The notes under the pieces: generated by a model
What the model saw: the letters and a program-made list of their open reading frames with translations, nothing else
What the model was told of the DNA's origin: nothing
Database searches by the model: none
Shown here: in pieces, positions 14,949 through 23,083 of the stretch
How the letters are laid out: every line of letters begins with the position of its first letter
Position numbering within the stretch: the stretch's first letter is position 1
NCBI GenBank assembly: GCA_022340265.1
Contig: JAJDOH010000214.1
Span: forward strand, 1-45,850
Direction of reading: 5' to 3'
DNA: 45,850 nucleotides
DNA from: Deltaproteobacteria bacterium
GTDB taxonomy: Bacteria > Desulfobacterota > DSM-4660 > Desulfatiglandales > Desulfatiglandaceae
Program-made: the position numbers and the translations under genes

Positions 14949-16292
14949 CTAAAAAGGCAACAAACTTATCTCGATCCTGTTTTGGGTTTCTTTCCTGGGC
15001 TCTCCCCGTGACTGGGAAATCTCAACGGCCTTCTGCGTCAGAAAGCAGTGGAGGGCATTGTTAGCGGTTTCCGTACCCAACACCTCAATCTCCTCCACAA
15101 TCCCTTTTTCGTCTGTCCCATAATGGTGGTAAATAAGTCCCTGGGGAGATTCCAGCGCTGCATGACCCATTCGCCCCATTTTGGAAGGAATGGTTCGGAT
15201 TGCAGGTCCGGTCAATTTCTCCTGTACATACAATTCCGTCATCTTTTCCGCTGCCTGAAGCAATTCCACCAAAAGTGCCCAAAAACCCGCAACAACGCCG
15301 AAATGAGGAAATGGCCCCAGCGCACTAATCAAATGCTGCCGTTCTTCCTCTGCCATCGGGTATAAAAGGGCTTCATCGCCGTTCAATCGCGCCAGGGGAC
15401 CCACAAAGAAGAATTCGGGGTTGGAAATCGGAAATTCAAAATGAAACCGATTTCCCCTTTCTCCCTTCCCGGTTCCATTTTCCGACTTCTCATTAATACA
15501 GGCAAAGGGTTCATGGGTCCATGACGCATTATAAAGACTAATCTTTTCAAACATCATATCCGAAGTGAATCGATCCATCTCTTTTCCCAAGTGGTCGTTC
15601 AAGACGACGCTGCCATCCTTTTCTCCAAGGGTCATGGATGTCATGGGTTCGATACAAAAAGTTTCAAGCCCATCCAATTCCTTCTCATCTCCAAAAATCT
15701 CATCTCGAAGAAATTCTCCCATACGCATAGCGAATTTCAGACAAAATTCGGCGATCTCGGATAATCGAAAGTAGAGGTCTTCTTTCAAAAATCGGCTCAC
15801 GCCCCCTGCCACAGCAGATAAGGGATGATGAACCCGCCCTCCCAAAATAATGGCCGCCTCCTGGGAGAGGGCCTCATGGTGCATAATCTCATCCAGAAAA
15901 TGGGGTGAAAGCATACTCGGACCCTTTGGATTTCCGCGTCTCCCATACTCCGAAAAGGGATTCATCCACGATGAGAGGTAAAAATAGAGTTTCCTCAAGT
16001 GGTGACTGAAGACCTGGGCTTGGAGCAGGCCCTCCCGCATATTCAACGCCATGGGAGGCGGCTCAACCCCGAAGAGATTGTCGAGGGCCATTGCCGAGAC
16101 CAGATGATGGGCAGGAGACAACATGCTGAGTATCCGCGGCAACTCCTCCACCGGTCGGCCTTTGCAGATCAACGCCATATCCTTCGGTGCGGTCACCTGA
16201 AAACAGGCCTCATGATGTTCGGCCTCATGGAAGATCGTAACGCGTACGGGGTCTTCCTGCCATCTTAGCGGGTCAAAGGTCGCATTTTTCAT
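14949..16292 (-). CDS. Degenerate NiFe-hydrogenase large-subunit homologue (MvhA-like)
   Basis: 447 residues with the overall order of an F420-non-reducing hydrogenase large subunit: CKGRPVEELPRI, then AHHLVSAMALDNLFGVEPPP, and EVLGTETANNALHCFL near the end. The NiFe-binding motifs are gone. The L1 motif, normally RxCGxCP, reads RILSMLSP with Leu55 and Leu58 in the Cys positions. The protein stops after NRIEISLLPF, just where DPCxxC would follow. It therefore cannot bind a normal NiFe centre. It is intact and in frame within the operon, so it is not simply a pseudogene; a structural or electron-relay role like NuoD is likely. Confidence 0.85.
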   Translation of the reverse strand: MKNATFDPLRWQEDPVRVTIFHEAEHHEACFQVTAPKDMALICKGRPVEELPRILSMLSPAHHLVSAMALDNLFGVEPPPMALNMREGLLQAQVFSHHLRKLYFYLSSWMNPFSEYGRRGNPKGPSMLSPHFLDEIMHHEALSQEAAIILGGRVHHPLSAVAGGVSRFLKEDLYFRLSEIAEFCLKFAMRMGEFLRDEIFGDEKELDGLETFCIEPMTSMTLGEKDGSVVLNDHLGKEMDRFTSDMMFEKISLYNASWTHEPFACINEKSENGTGKGERGNRFHFEFPISNPEFFFVGPLARLNGDEALLYPMAEEERQHLISALGPFPHFGVVAGFWALLVELLQAAEKMTELYVQEKLTGPAIRTIPSKMGRMGHAALESPQGLIYHHYGTDEKGIVEEIEVLGTETANNALHCFLTQKAVEISQSRGEPRKETQNRIEISLLPF

Positions 16293-16295
16293 CTT

Positions 16296-17312
16296 TCAAT
16301 CCTTGGACGGGGTGGAGAAAAGGGTACATTGGGTCTGCAACGTGTAGCGATAAAAGGTGCCCGCGAGATCCACAAAGTTATCCACAAGTGTGTCAATTTC
16401 CCGTGCATCATCCAGATCGAATGTGGAAGCGATGGCCGAAACCATCTTGGCTCCAGGGTCGAAGATGGCGTCAACTTTTCCAAAACAGCCGCGGCAGGGT
16501 TGCGCCATGGCCGTACAAAGCCCGCCACACCCCCCCATGGTGGTGATTCCCTGGCAAAGCAAACCCTGTTCCAGGAGACAGCGCCCCAATGCTTCATATT
16601 TCTGGTAGGGGCGTTTATAGGTCTCAAACCGCTTTTCCTCCTTGACCCTGGAGCAGGTGGCGCAAACGGCTTTTTCCCCTGCAAACACACTCCCTTTCGG
16701 AGGCAGGATGCCGGAGGTGATGGCCTGGGCAACGGCTTCAGGCAATCTTGCGGTTGAAAAAGAGAGACGAGCGGGCGCTCTTCCCTCACAAACCAGGGAT
16801 TGGATAGCCGCCCACAGAAAATTCTGAGGGGGCGGGCAGCCGGGGACAAAATAGTCCACTTTCACGATCTGTGAAAGGCCCGAGACCCTTGGTTCAAGGG
16901 TCGGCAGCCTTGGGTTGGCTTCCTCAAGGGCGTGTTCTGGATCGTCCGGTTTCGGTTGGGACGGTTCACCGGGCCCCCTGGACCGGCTGAGATTACCCAG
17001 GCCGGGCAACCCTCCGAAAGCGGCGCAGGCGCCCAGGGCCACCATAATCCGGGATTTTTCCCGCAGTTTAACGGCCGCTTCCCGGTCGCTAACGGTCCTT
17101 ATGGCCCCGGAAAAAAAACAGACATCCACACCCTCCTGCGCTTCCAGATCTTTCCACTGAGAACCTAACACATAGGGCCAGAATGTGATATCGGCATAAC
17201 GTGCCAGGGAGTTCACCTGATAGTGGATATCCAGAATGGCATTTTCACAGGCCCGACAGCCGGTGGCGGTAAAGATGGCTAACTTTTTATTCGGCACTGT
17301 ATTTGTTCCCAT
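16296..17312 (-). CDS. NiFe-hydrogenase small-subunit homologue (MvhG-like)
   Basis: 338 residues from the ATG at 17312, which shares one base with the MvhD stop (TGATG); a GTG one codon upstream is possible. It retains the proximal-cluster ligands TGCRACE, GACAAFGG and VPGCPPP, and has further C-terminal cysteines (VCATCSRVKE, GLLCQG, GGCGGLCT, CRGCFG) matching the two additional clusters of MvhG. It should still carry iron-sulfur clusters and so could conduct electrons even though its partner large subunit lacks the NiFe ligands. It ends 3 bases before that partner starts. The 338 residues include an insert rich in Pro and Glu around residue 120. Confidence 0.85.
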   Translation of the reverse strand: MGTNTVPNKKLAIFTATGCRACENAILDIHYQVNSLARYADITFWPYVLGSQWKDLEAQEGVDVCFFSGAIRTVSDREAAVKLREKSRIMVALGACAAFGGLPGLGNLSRSRGPGEPSQPKPDDPEHALEEANPRLPTLEPRVSGLSQIVKVDYFVPGCPPPQNFLWAAIQSLVCEGRAPARLSFSTARLPEAVAQAITSGILPPKGSVFAGEKAVCATCSRVKEEKRFETYKRPYQKYEALGRCLLEQGLLCQGITTMGGCGGLCTAMAQPCRGCFGKVDAIFDPGAKMVSAIASTFDLDDAREIDTLVDNFVDLAGTFYRYTLQTQCTLFSTPSKD

Positions 17313-17728
17313 CACTTTTTTATGGACAATGAAAAGGGTCCCAATTTGCGCACCTCCTCAGTCATTTGGTTGATGATCTCGGCGTATTGGGGAGCGTCGG
17401 ACGCCGCAATCCATTCCAGCCGAAAACGCCCCTTCTCCACTCCCAGCTCCTTCAAAAGCCTGTTTAGAAGCGGAGCACGCCGCATTGTCTTGAAATTCCC
17501 CGAAATATAATGGCAATCGCCCGGATGGCATCCCCCCACCAGTACGGCATCGGCACCTTTGGCAAACGCCTTTAAAACGTAACTAGGATCCACCATTCCC
17601 GAACATAATACGCGGATCACCCGAACGTTGGGCGTTTGTTTATAACGGGCAATACCGGCTGTGTCCGCAGCCACGTGCGCGCACCAGTTACACAAAAATG
17701 CGATGATCTTGGGTTCAAAATCGCTCAT
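17312..17728 (-). CDS. mvhD: MvhD/HdrA-associated 2Fe-2S subunit
   Basis: 138 residues, typical for MvhD. The cysteines CNWC (about residue 13), VLCSGM and GGCHPGDCHY are the family's 2Fe-2S ligands. MvhD links a hydrogenase-type small subunit to the HdrA flavoprotein. It overlaps HdrA by 4 bases (ATGA) and the small-subunit gene by one base, so its position between them fits its usual bridging role. Confidence 0.92.
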   Translation of the reverse strand: MSDFEPKIIAFLCNWCAHVAADTAGIARYKQTPNVRVIRVLCSGMVDPSYVLKAFAKGADAVLVGGCHPGDCHYISGNFKTMRRAPLLNRLLKELGVEKGRFRLEWIAASDAPQYAEIINQMTEEVRKLGPFSLSIKK

Positions 17729-20700
17729 GCGAGAATTCCTTCTATTTCAGCAATAATCTGATCCGGAGTGAAATGCTGCACCCGGATGGCTGCCACGGGA
17801 CATGCAGCGGCACAGGTGCCACACCCTTTACAGAGAACATCATTGACAAAGGCCGATTTTCGCTCTTCATTGAAGGAAACGGCACTGTACGCACAAAGTC
17901 CCTCACAGGTCCTGCATCCCGTGCAGGCTCTCTCATTCACCACCGCCACGGTGGGCTCGATCTCAATTTTCTTCCGACTGATCAGTGACAATGATAGAGC
18001 TGCGGCGCCCTGGGCCTGGGCAACGCTGTCAGGGATGTCTTTGGGACCCTGGCAGCAGCCAGCGATAAAGATGCCGTCAGACGCCGTAGCCAGTGGGCCC
18101 AGTTTTGGATGAAGTTCATTGATCCACCCGTCGGCGTCTAGTGAGATCCCCACCATGCGCGCAACATCCTCGATACCATCGGCAGGCTCAAGCCCCACAC
18201 TCAAAACGACCATATCCACGGGAACTCGCCTGATCTTACGGGCGAGCGTATCCTCGGCGACCACGGTGAGCCTTCCATGGTCAGTGGGGTCATCCACGAT
18301 ATCGGTCACTTCGGCGACTTTGCCCCGTATAAAGTGAGTGCCCTCTTCCTGGAGTCGGTTGTAAAATTCCTCATAGCCTTTCCCCGGCGAGCGGATATCG
18401 ATATAAAACTCATAGATCTCCGCCTCCGCTTTTTCCTTGACCAGGTGCGCCAGTTTCATGGAGTACATGCAGCAGACACGGGAACAGTACTTATTGTAAG
18501 CCTGATCTCTGGACCCGACGCAGTGGATAATGGCCACTTTTTCAGGCACCCGTCCGTCCTTGGTCAGGATCTTTCCCCCGGTGGGGCCCGTGGCATTGTT
18601 CAACCGTTCAAACTGTAAACTGGTATACACCTCCGGGTATCGGCCGAAACCATAGTGCGTCAGTGGTGTGGGGTCAAAAACCTTGAAACCCGTGGCCACG
18701 ATGATGCTCCCCACATCCAGCTCACGGATGCGTTCATGGTCCTTCAGGTCGATGGCCTGGGGCCCGCATTTGGTCATGCATTCCCCACACTGACAGCAAA
18801 TACTGCAGTTGAGACAGCGCTGCCCTTCCGCCATGGCCATCTCTTCGGTAAAGCCCAGCTCCACCTCTGCGAAGTTTCCCTTTCGCCTTTCGGGCGTCAG
18901 AGTAGGCGTTTGCTGACGTTCCAGTGGACGGGCCCTTTTCCGCTCTTCTTCCGTCAGCACCGGATCAACCGGTTCTTCTGTGGGTTTGACCTCCCTCAGC
19001 CCCCCATGCTCCAGAAAGCTGTGAATGGACTGTGCAGCCTTTCTTCCATGGGCCACCGCCTCCACAAAGCTGGCCGGCCCCAATGTACAATCTCCTCCGG
19101 CAAAGATGCCCGACTCTATGGTTGCCAGGGTCTCTTCATCGGTTACGATTCTGCCTTTGGGGTCGGCTTCCAGGCCTAGGTCTTCCAGAAACGTTGCCTC
19201 GGGCATTTGGCCGATGGCCGGTATCACATTATCCACATTCATGATCGTTTCAGAACCCGGCACGGGTGCGGGCCGGCGGCGGCCGGATTCGTCGGGCTCA
19301 CCAAGCGCCATCTTGAGGTATTCCAGGGTCTTGAGCTTGCCGTTTTTCCCCACGAGCCGGGTGGGGGCTGCCAGGAAAGTGAATTTGACGCCCTCTCTCT
19401 CGGCTTCTTCCACCTCCACGTCGTAGGCGGGCATCTCAGCCCGGGAACGGCGATAGAGGATGGTCACATTCTCGGCCCCCAGACGCACACAGGTACGGGC
19501 GGCGTCAATGGCCACATTGCCGCCGCCGATGATCACCACCCTGTCACCCAGGGGGACGTCTTGGTTCAGGGAGACGTTTCTGAGGAGGTCGGTTCCGCCG
19601 ATGACCCCTTCCAGGTCCTCACCTTCTATTTTCATGGAAAGGCTCCGGTGGAGTCCTGTGGCGATGAAGAAAGCCTTGTAGCCTTCCTTTTTCAGGCTGT
19701 TGAAGGTAACATCCTGGCCGAAAGTCACCCCGGTTTTTAGGGTGACCCCCATATCCATTAGATTCTTGATTTCCGCCTCAAGGATATCCCGGGGGAGACG
19801 GTAATCGGGAATACCTACCGCCAGCATACCACCTGCCAAAGGAAGTTTTTCAAAAATGGTTACCGGGTACCCTTCGAGGGCCAGATAATAAGCAGCCGAC
19901 AGTCCAGCCGGGCCGGCCCCCACAACACCCACTTTTGCCTCGCGAGGATCTTTCACGGGGGGGTGGCTGAACACGCCCCTTTCAAGCTCAAGGTCTCCCA
20001 GAAACCGCTTGGTATGACAGATGGCCAGGGGTTTATCGAGCTGCCCTCTCTTGCAGGCAGCTTCGCAGGGATGAAAACAGATGCGGCCGCAGATGGCAGC
20101 AAAAGGCATCCGTTCCCTGACCACGGAAAGAGCCTCATCAAATTTCCCCAGACCGGTCAGGGTCATGTACCCCACTGCGTTCACACCCGCGGGGCAGGCG
20201 GCCTGGCACGGGGGCATGCCCATGCGCTGAATGGAGAAGCCACCGGGGACGGCCTGTGCAAAATTACGGCCGATGGCATGACATGTCTTGAGCCCCGACT
20301 CGTAGGCACTGGGGAGTGTGATTGGACAGACCTCCACACAATCGCCGCACCCGGTACACTTATCCAGTTTTACATAGCGCGCTTTGTGGCGGACACGGAC
20401 CTTGAAATTTCCCACAAACCCTTCTACGCTTTGAACCTCGCTGTACGACATGAGGTCGATATTTTCATGCTGGCCCACGGAGACCAGTTTGGGCGTGCCG
20501 ATACAGGCGGCGCAATCCAGGGTGGGGAATGTCTTGTCAAATTTGAGCATGTTGCCGCCAAGGCTCGCTTCCCTTTCCACCAGATAGACCTTTTTTCCGG
20601 CATCGGCAATATCGAGGGCCGCCTGCATGCCCGCAATCCCCCCGCCAATGACCAGAACGTTGGGGTTGACATCGGCCACTCCTGAAAAAAGCACCTCATG

Positions 20701-21096
20701 TTGAAGGACCCGGGAAACCGCACCTCTCACCAAATCCTTGGCCTTTTCCGTCGCCTTCACGGGATCCTCGGTCACCCAGGAATCGTGTTCCCGGATACAG
20801 GCCATCTGAAAAAAGTAAGGATTGATGCCGGCGGTCTTGGTGGCCTTTCGAAAGGTTTTCTCATGCATCCGGGGGGAGCAAGAGGCCACAACGACCCGGT
20901 TAAGGCCCTTCTCCCTGACATCGTTAATCAACAACTGCTGCCCGGGGTCGGAACACATGAACTTATACTCGTTGGCGGAGGCCACATAGGGGAGCTTGTC
21001 CGCATATTCGGCCACCGCATTCACATCCACTTTACCCGCGATGTTGGTTCCACAGTGACAGATATAAACGCCGACTTTTGGATTAGAGTAGCTCAT
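17725..21096 (-). CDS. hdrA: HdrA-type flavoprotein with inserted NfnB/GltD-like domain (fusion)
   Basis: 1123 residues. The N-terminal HdrA part has the FAD motif VLVIGGGIAG (147-156), CAAC (195-198) and a 4Fe-4S motif CTGCGDCVEVCP (247-258). Between about 290 and 765 is inserted a complete NfnB/GltD-like flavoprotein: PCQAACP (296-302), a Cys cluster CGRICFHPCEAAC, a second FAD site VGVVGAGPAG and an NAD(P) site VVIIGGGNVA. HdrA then resumes with CLNCSICCQCGECMTKC (761-777) and two C-terminal ferredoxin motifs, CTGCRTCEGLC and CKGCGTCAAACP. HdrA is the electron-bifurcating flavoprotein of heterodisulfide reductase. The inserted half would let NAD(P)H feed or drain it (inferred). It ends overlapping MvhD. 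Confidence 0.92.
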   Translation of the reverse strand: MSYSNPKVGVYICHCGTNIAGKVDVNAVAEYADKLPYVASANEYKFMCSDPGQQLLINDVREKGLNRVVVASCSPRMHEKTFRKATKTAGINPYFFQMACIREHDSWVTEDPVKATEKAKDLVRGAVSRVLQHEVLFSGVADVNPNVLVIGGGIAGMQAALDIADAGKKVYLVEREASLGGNMLKFDKTFPTLDCAACIGTPKLVSVGQHENIDLMSYSEVQSVEGFVGNFKVRVRHKARYVKLDKCTGCGDCVEVCPITLPSAYESGLKTCHAIGRNFAQAVPGGFSIQRMGMPPCQAACPAGVNAVGYMTLTGLGKFDEALSVVRERMPFAAICGRICFHPCEAACKRGQLDKPLAICHTKRFLGDLELERGVFSHPPVKDPREAKVGVVGAGPAGLSAAYYLALEGYPVTIFEKLPLAGGMLAVGIPDYRLPRDILEAEIKNLMDMGVTLKTGVTFGQDVTFNSLKKEGYKAFFIATGLHRSLSMKIEGEDLEGVIGGTDLLRNVSLNQDVPLGDRVVIIGGGNVAIDAARTCVRLGAENVTILYRRSRAEMPAYDVEVEEAEREGVKFTFLAAPTRLVGKNGKLKTLEYLKMALGEPDESGRRRPAPVPGSETIMNVDNVIPAIGQMPEATFLEDLGLEADPKGRIVTDEETLATIESGIFAGGDCTLGPASFVEAVAHGRKAAQSIHSFLEHGGLREVKPTEEPVDPVLTEEERKRARPLERQQTPTLTPERRKGNFAEVELGFTEEMAMAEGQRCLNCSICCQCGECMTKCGPQAIDLKDHERIRELDVGSIIVATGFKVFDPTPLTHYGFGRYPEVYTSLQFERLNNATGPTGGKILTKDGRVPEKVAIIHCVGSRDQAYNKYCSRVCCMYSMKLAHLVKEKAEAEIYEFYIDIRSPGKGYEEFYNRLQEEGTHFIRGKVAEVTDIVDDPTDHGRLTVVAEDTLARKIRRVPVDMVVLSVGLEPADGIEDVARMVGISLDADGWINELHPKLGPLATASDGIFIAGCCQGPKDIPDSVAQAQGAAALSLSLISRKKIEIEPTVAVVNERACTGCRTCEGLCAYSAVSFNEERKSAFVNDVLCKGCGTCAAACPVAAIRVQHFTPDQIIAEIEGILA

Positions 21097-21103
21097 AAAT
21101 TAT

Positions 21104-21949
21104 TCACCCTTCACTCTTTTTGAAAGGTACCAGTAACTTTTTGAGTTGAAGATCTTTCTCTCCTAACCCAAAGGCCAGGCCCAGTAGTTGCGTAAAAAAA
21201 AGGACCGGAATATCGGGAAGATTGAGTCCGGACTGCGAGGCATCCACATTGAACTGGCACAGCGGGCACACGGTGCTGATGGCCCGGGCCCCCTTGAAAA
21301 GGGCATCATCGACGATCCTTCTGACCAGCGGCAAGCAGTTTTTCTCGTAAGGCATCATATGAGAGGCGCCGCAGCAAAGGGTCTTGGCGGAATAATCGGC
21401 TGGCACAGAGGCCCCAAGGGTTTCAATGAGACGGTCCATCATCACCGGATGTTGACGGTCATCCATATCGCCCCAGGGCCGATTCAACTGACATCCGTAG
21501 TAGGGTGCCACGGTCAATGCTTCCAGGTCCACTTTGACATGCTTCTTGATATCATCGGGATCAAGGTCGTTGACCAGAACCTCCATATAGTGCCTGATCT
21601 TGGTACTCCCCGTATAGGTCAAATCCTCTTCGGCCAGGGCATCATTCACCTGCGCCATCAGTTTTTCATCTTCAGCCAGCTTATCTTTGGCCTTTCTTAA
21701 GGTTGAATAGCAGGCATTGCACACATTCACCACTTCCTTGAAATCCTGTTTTTCGGCCAGGGCCATCACTCTGGCAGGCAATACAACAGCTGGAAGATCT
21801 TCCAGGCTCCAGTAGGAGGTGGCCCCACAGCAGTTCCACCCCTCAATTTCCACCAGCTCCGTATGGAGAATTTGAGAAACAGCCTCTGTCGATTCCTTGT
21901 ATCCCGCGGATCCTTTATAGGTACATCCGGGAAAAAACCCGTATTTCAT
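21104..21949 (-). CDS. hdrB: HdrB-like CCG-domain subunit
   Basis: 281 residues with two CCG (DUF224) repeats: FFPGCTY, NCCG and CNACYS in the first, GCQLNRP, LCCGASHMM and CPLCQFN in the second. These coordinate the paired noncubane clusters of heterodisulfide reductase HdrB. It probably reduces or oxidises a disulfide, or just relays electrons. It overlaps HdrC by 4 bases and lies 7 bases upstream of HdrA. Confidence 0.92.
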   Translation of the reverse strand: MKYGFFPGCTYKGSAGYKESTEAVSQILHTELVEIEGWNCCGATSYWSLEDLPAVVLPARVMALAEKQDFKEVVNVCNACYSTLRKAKDKLAEDEKLMAQVNDALAEEDLTYTGSTKIRHYMEVLVNDLDPDDIKKHVKVDLEALTVAPYYGCQLNRPWGDMDDRQHPVMMDRLIETLGASVPADYSAKTLCCGASHMMPYEKNCLPLVRRIVDDALFKGARAISTVCPLCQFNVDASQSGLNLPDIPVLFFTQLLGLAFGLGEKDLQLKKLLVPFKKSEG

Positions 21950-22494
21950 GATGCCTTCTCCAATTCCCTGGCCTTCGTCATCACCTTTTTGAATCCGACT
22001 AAATTCTTTACTGGGTACACCTTATGCTCCAAGCGTTTACGCTTTGCCAGTTTGAGGGCTAGGGAGGCCTTTTTCATCGCATCAACAGGATGACGGAAGG
22101 CATATCGGTTCATGACCTGTATATCGGTAATTTTCCCGTATCGCTCAACCGGCCCCCTGAAGGCTTCGTAAAGGTCAGGCAATTTGGCACCAGGCGCCTG
22201 TATTCCTTCCCCAATCGCCATCTTTTTCAAGGCATACATGTGGTCAGTAATGACAATATCGCGCGGGCATTTGACCACGCAATTGTAGCAGGAGACGCAC
22301 AACCACATGGTGTTGGCTTTGAGAGCATCTTCCATGTCGCCCTCTCGGGCCAATTCAAACAGCTGCCGTGGGCCATAGTCCATAAAGGGGGCCAGGGGGC
22401 AGGAGCCACTGCAGGATCCGCACTGAATACAGTTCCGAATTTCCTCCCCGTGATATTTTTCGAAAAACCTAGCCTTTAAGGCCGCATTATCCAT
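21946..22494 (-). CDS. hdrC: HdrC-like ferredoxin subunit
   Basis: 182 residues from the ATG at 22494, which has AGGAGG eleven bases upstream; an ATG at 22551, overlapping the preceding gene, would add 19 residues that do not look like HdrC. It has two 4Fe-4S motifs, CIQCGSCSGSCP near the N-terminus and CVSCYNCVVKCP about 45 residues later, in the HdrC pattern. It passes electrons between HdrA and HdrB. The stop overlaps the HdrB start (ATGA). Confidence 0.9.
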   Translation of the reverse strand: MDNAALKARFFEKYHGEEIRNCIQCGSCSGSCPLAPFMDYGPRQLFELAREGDMEDALKANTMWLCVSCYNCVVKCPRDIVITDHMYALKKMAIGEGIQAPGAKLPDLYEAFRGPVERYGKITDIQVMNRYAFRHPVDAMKKASLALKLAKRKRLEHKVYPVKNLVGFKKVMTKARELEKAS

Positions 22495-22543
22495 TTCAAC
22501 ATGAACCTCCTCCCTCCAAAACGGCCACAGACTCGATAAAACA

Positions 22544-23083
22544 TCACCCATCCACCTTCAAGCTTCGAGCGATTTTCATGGCTTCCTGCTGCCTGACATC
22601 CTGAATCACCCTTGCGGAGGTCCCGAAACTCAATGCGCCCGTGGGGCACTTGAGGGCGCAGGCAGGCCAGAGATCCTGTTCCACCCGATCCATGCACCCA
22701 TCGCACTTGGCAATTTTCCCTGTTGCGGGATTGAGCTGAGGAATGCCGAAAGGACAGGCGATGGCGCATGTCTGGCAACCGATGCAGAGCTCCGGGTCGG
22801 AAAAGACGATTCCGTCCTCTTTTTTCTTCATGGCGCCGGTGGGGCATGCCAGAACGCAGGCCGGCCGGTCGCAATGAAGGCAGGTAACGGCCATGAAATT
22901 CATCAACAGCTTGTCATCGTTTTCCACCGGACCCATCTGAATCACCTTGAACATACGGGGCCCCGCAGGCAGGTTATGTTCCAGTTTGCAAGCCACCTCA
23001 CAGCTGAAACATCCGATACAACGGGTGGAATCCACCAGCAGAAGATCTTTACGTTTCTCAATTTTTTGTTGTTCCTGGCTCAT
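22544..23083 (-). CDS. HycB-type four-cluster ferredoxin, partner of the molybdopterin protein
   Basis: 179 residues with CIGCFSCEVACKLEH, CLHCDRPACVLACP, CIGCQTCAIACPFG and CDGCMDRVEQDLWPACALKCP: four 4Fe-4S clusters of the DmsB/HycB/FdhB type. It overlaps the molybdopterin oxidoreductase-like gene by 4 bases (ATGA), the usual arrangement for an iron-sulfur subunit and its catalytic partner. It probably links that protein to HdrC/HdrA. Confidence 0.9.
   Translation of the reverse strand: MSQEQQKIEKRKDLLLVDSTRCIGCFSCEVACKLEHNLPAGPRMFKVIQMGPVENDDKLLMNFMAVTCLHCDRPACVLACPTGAMKKKEDGIVFSDPELCIGCQTCAIACPFGIPQLNPATGKIAKCDGCMDRVEQDLWPACALKCPTGALSFGTSARVIQDVRQQEAMKIARSLKVDG

Noticed and set aside
14949-16292. 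Treating the hydrogenase large-subunit homologue as a pseudogene
   Set aside because: The frame is intact, full length and tightly packed in the operon, with only the metal-site residues changed.
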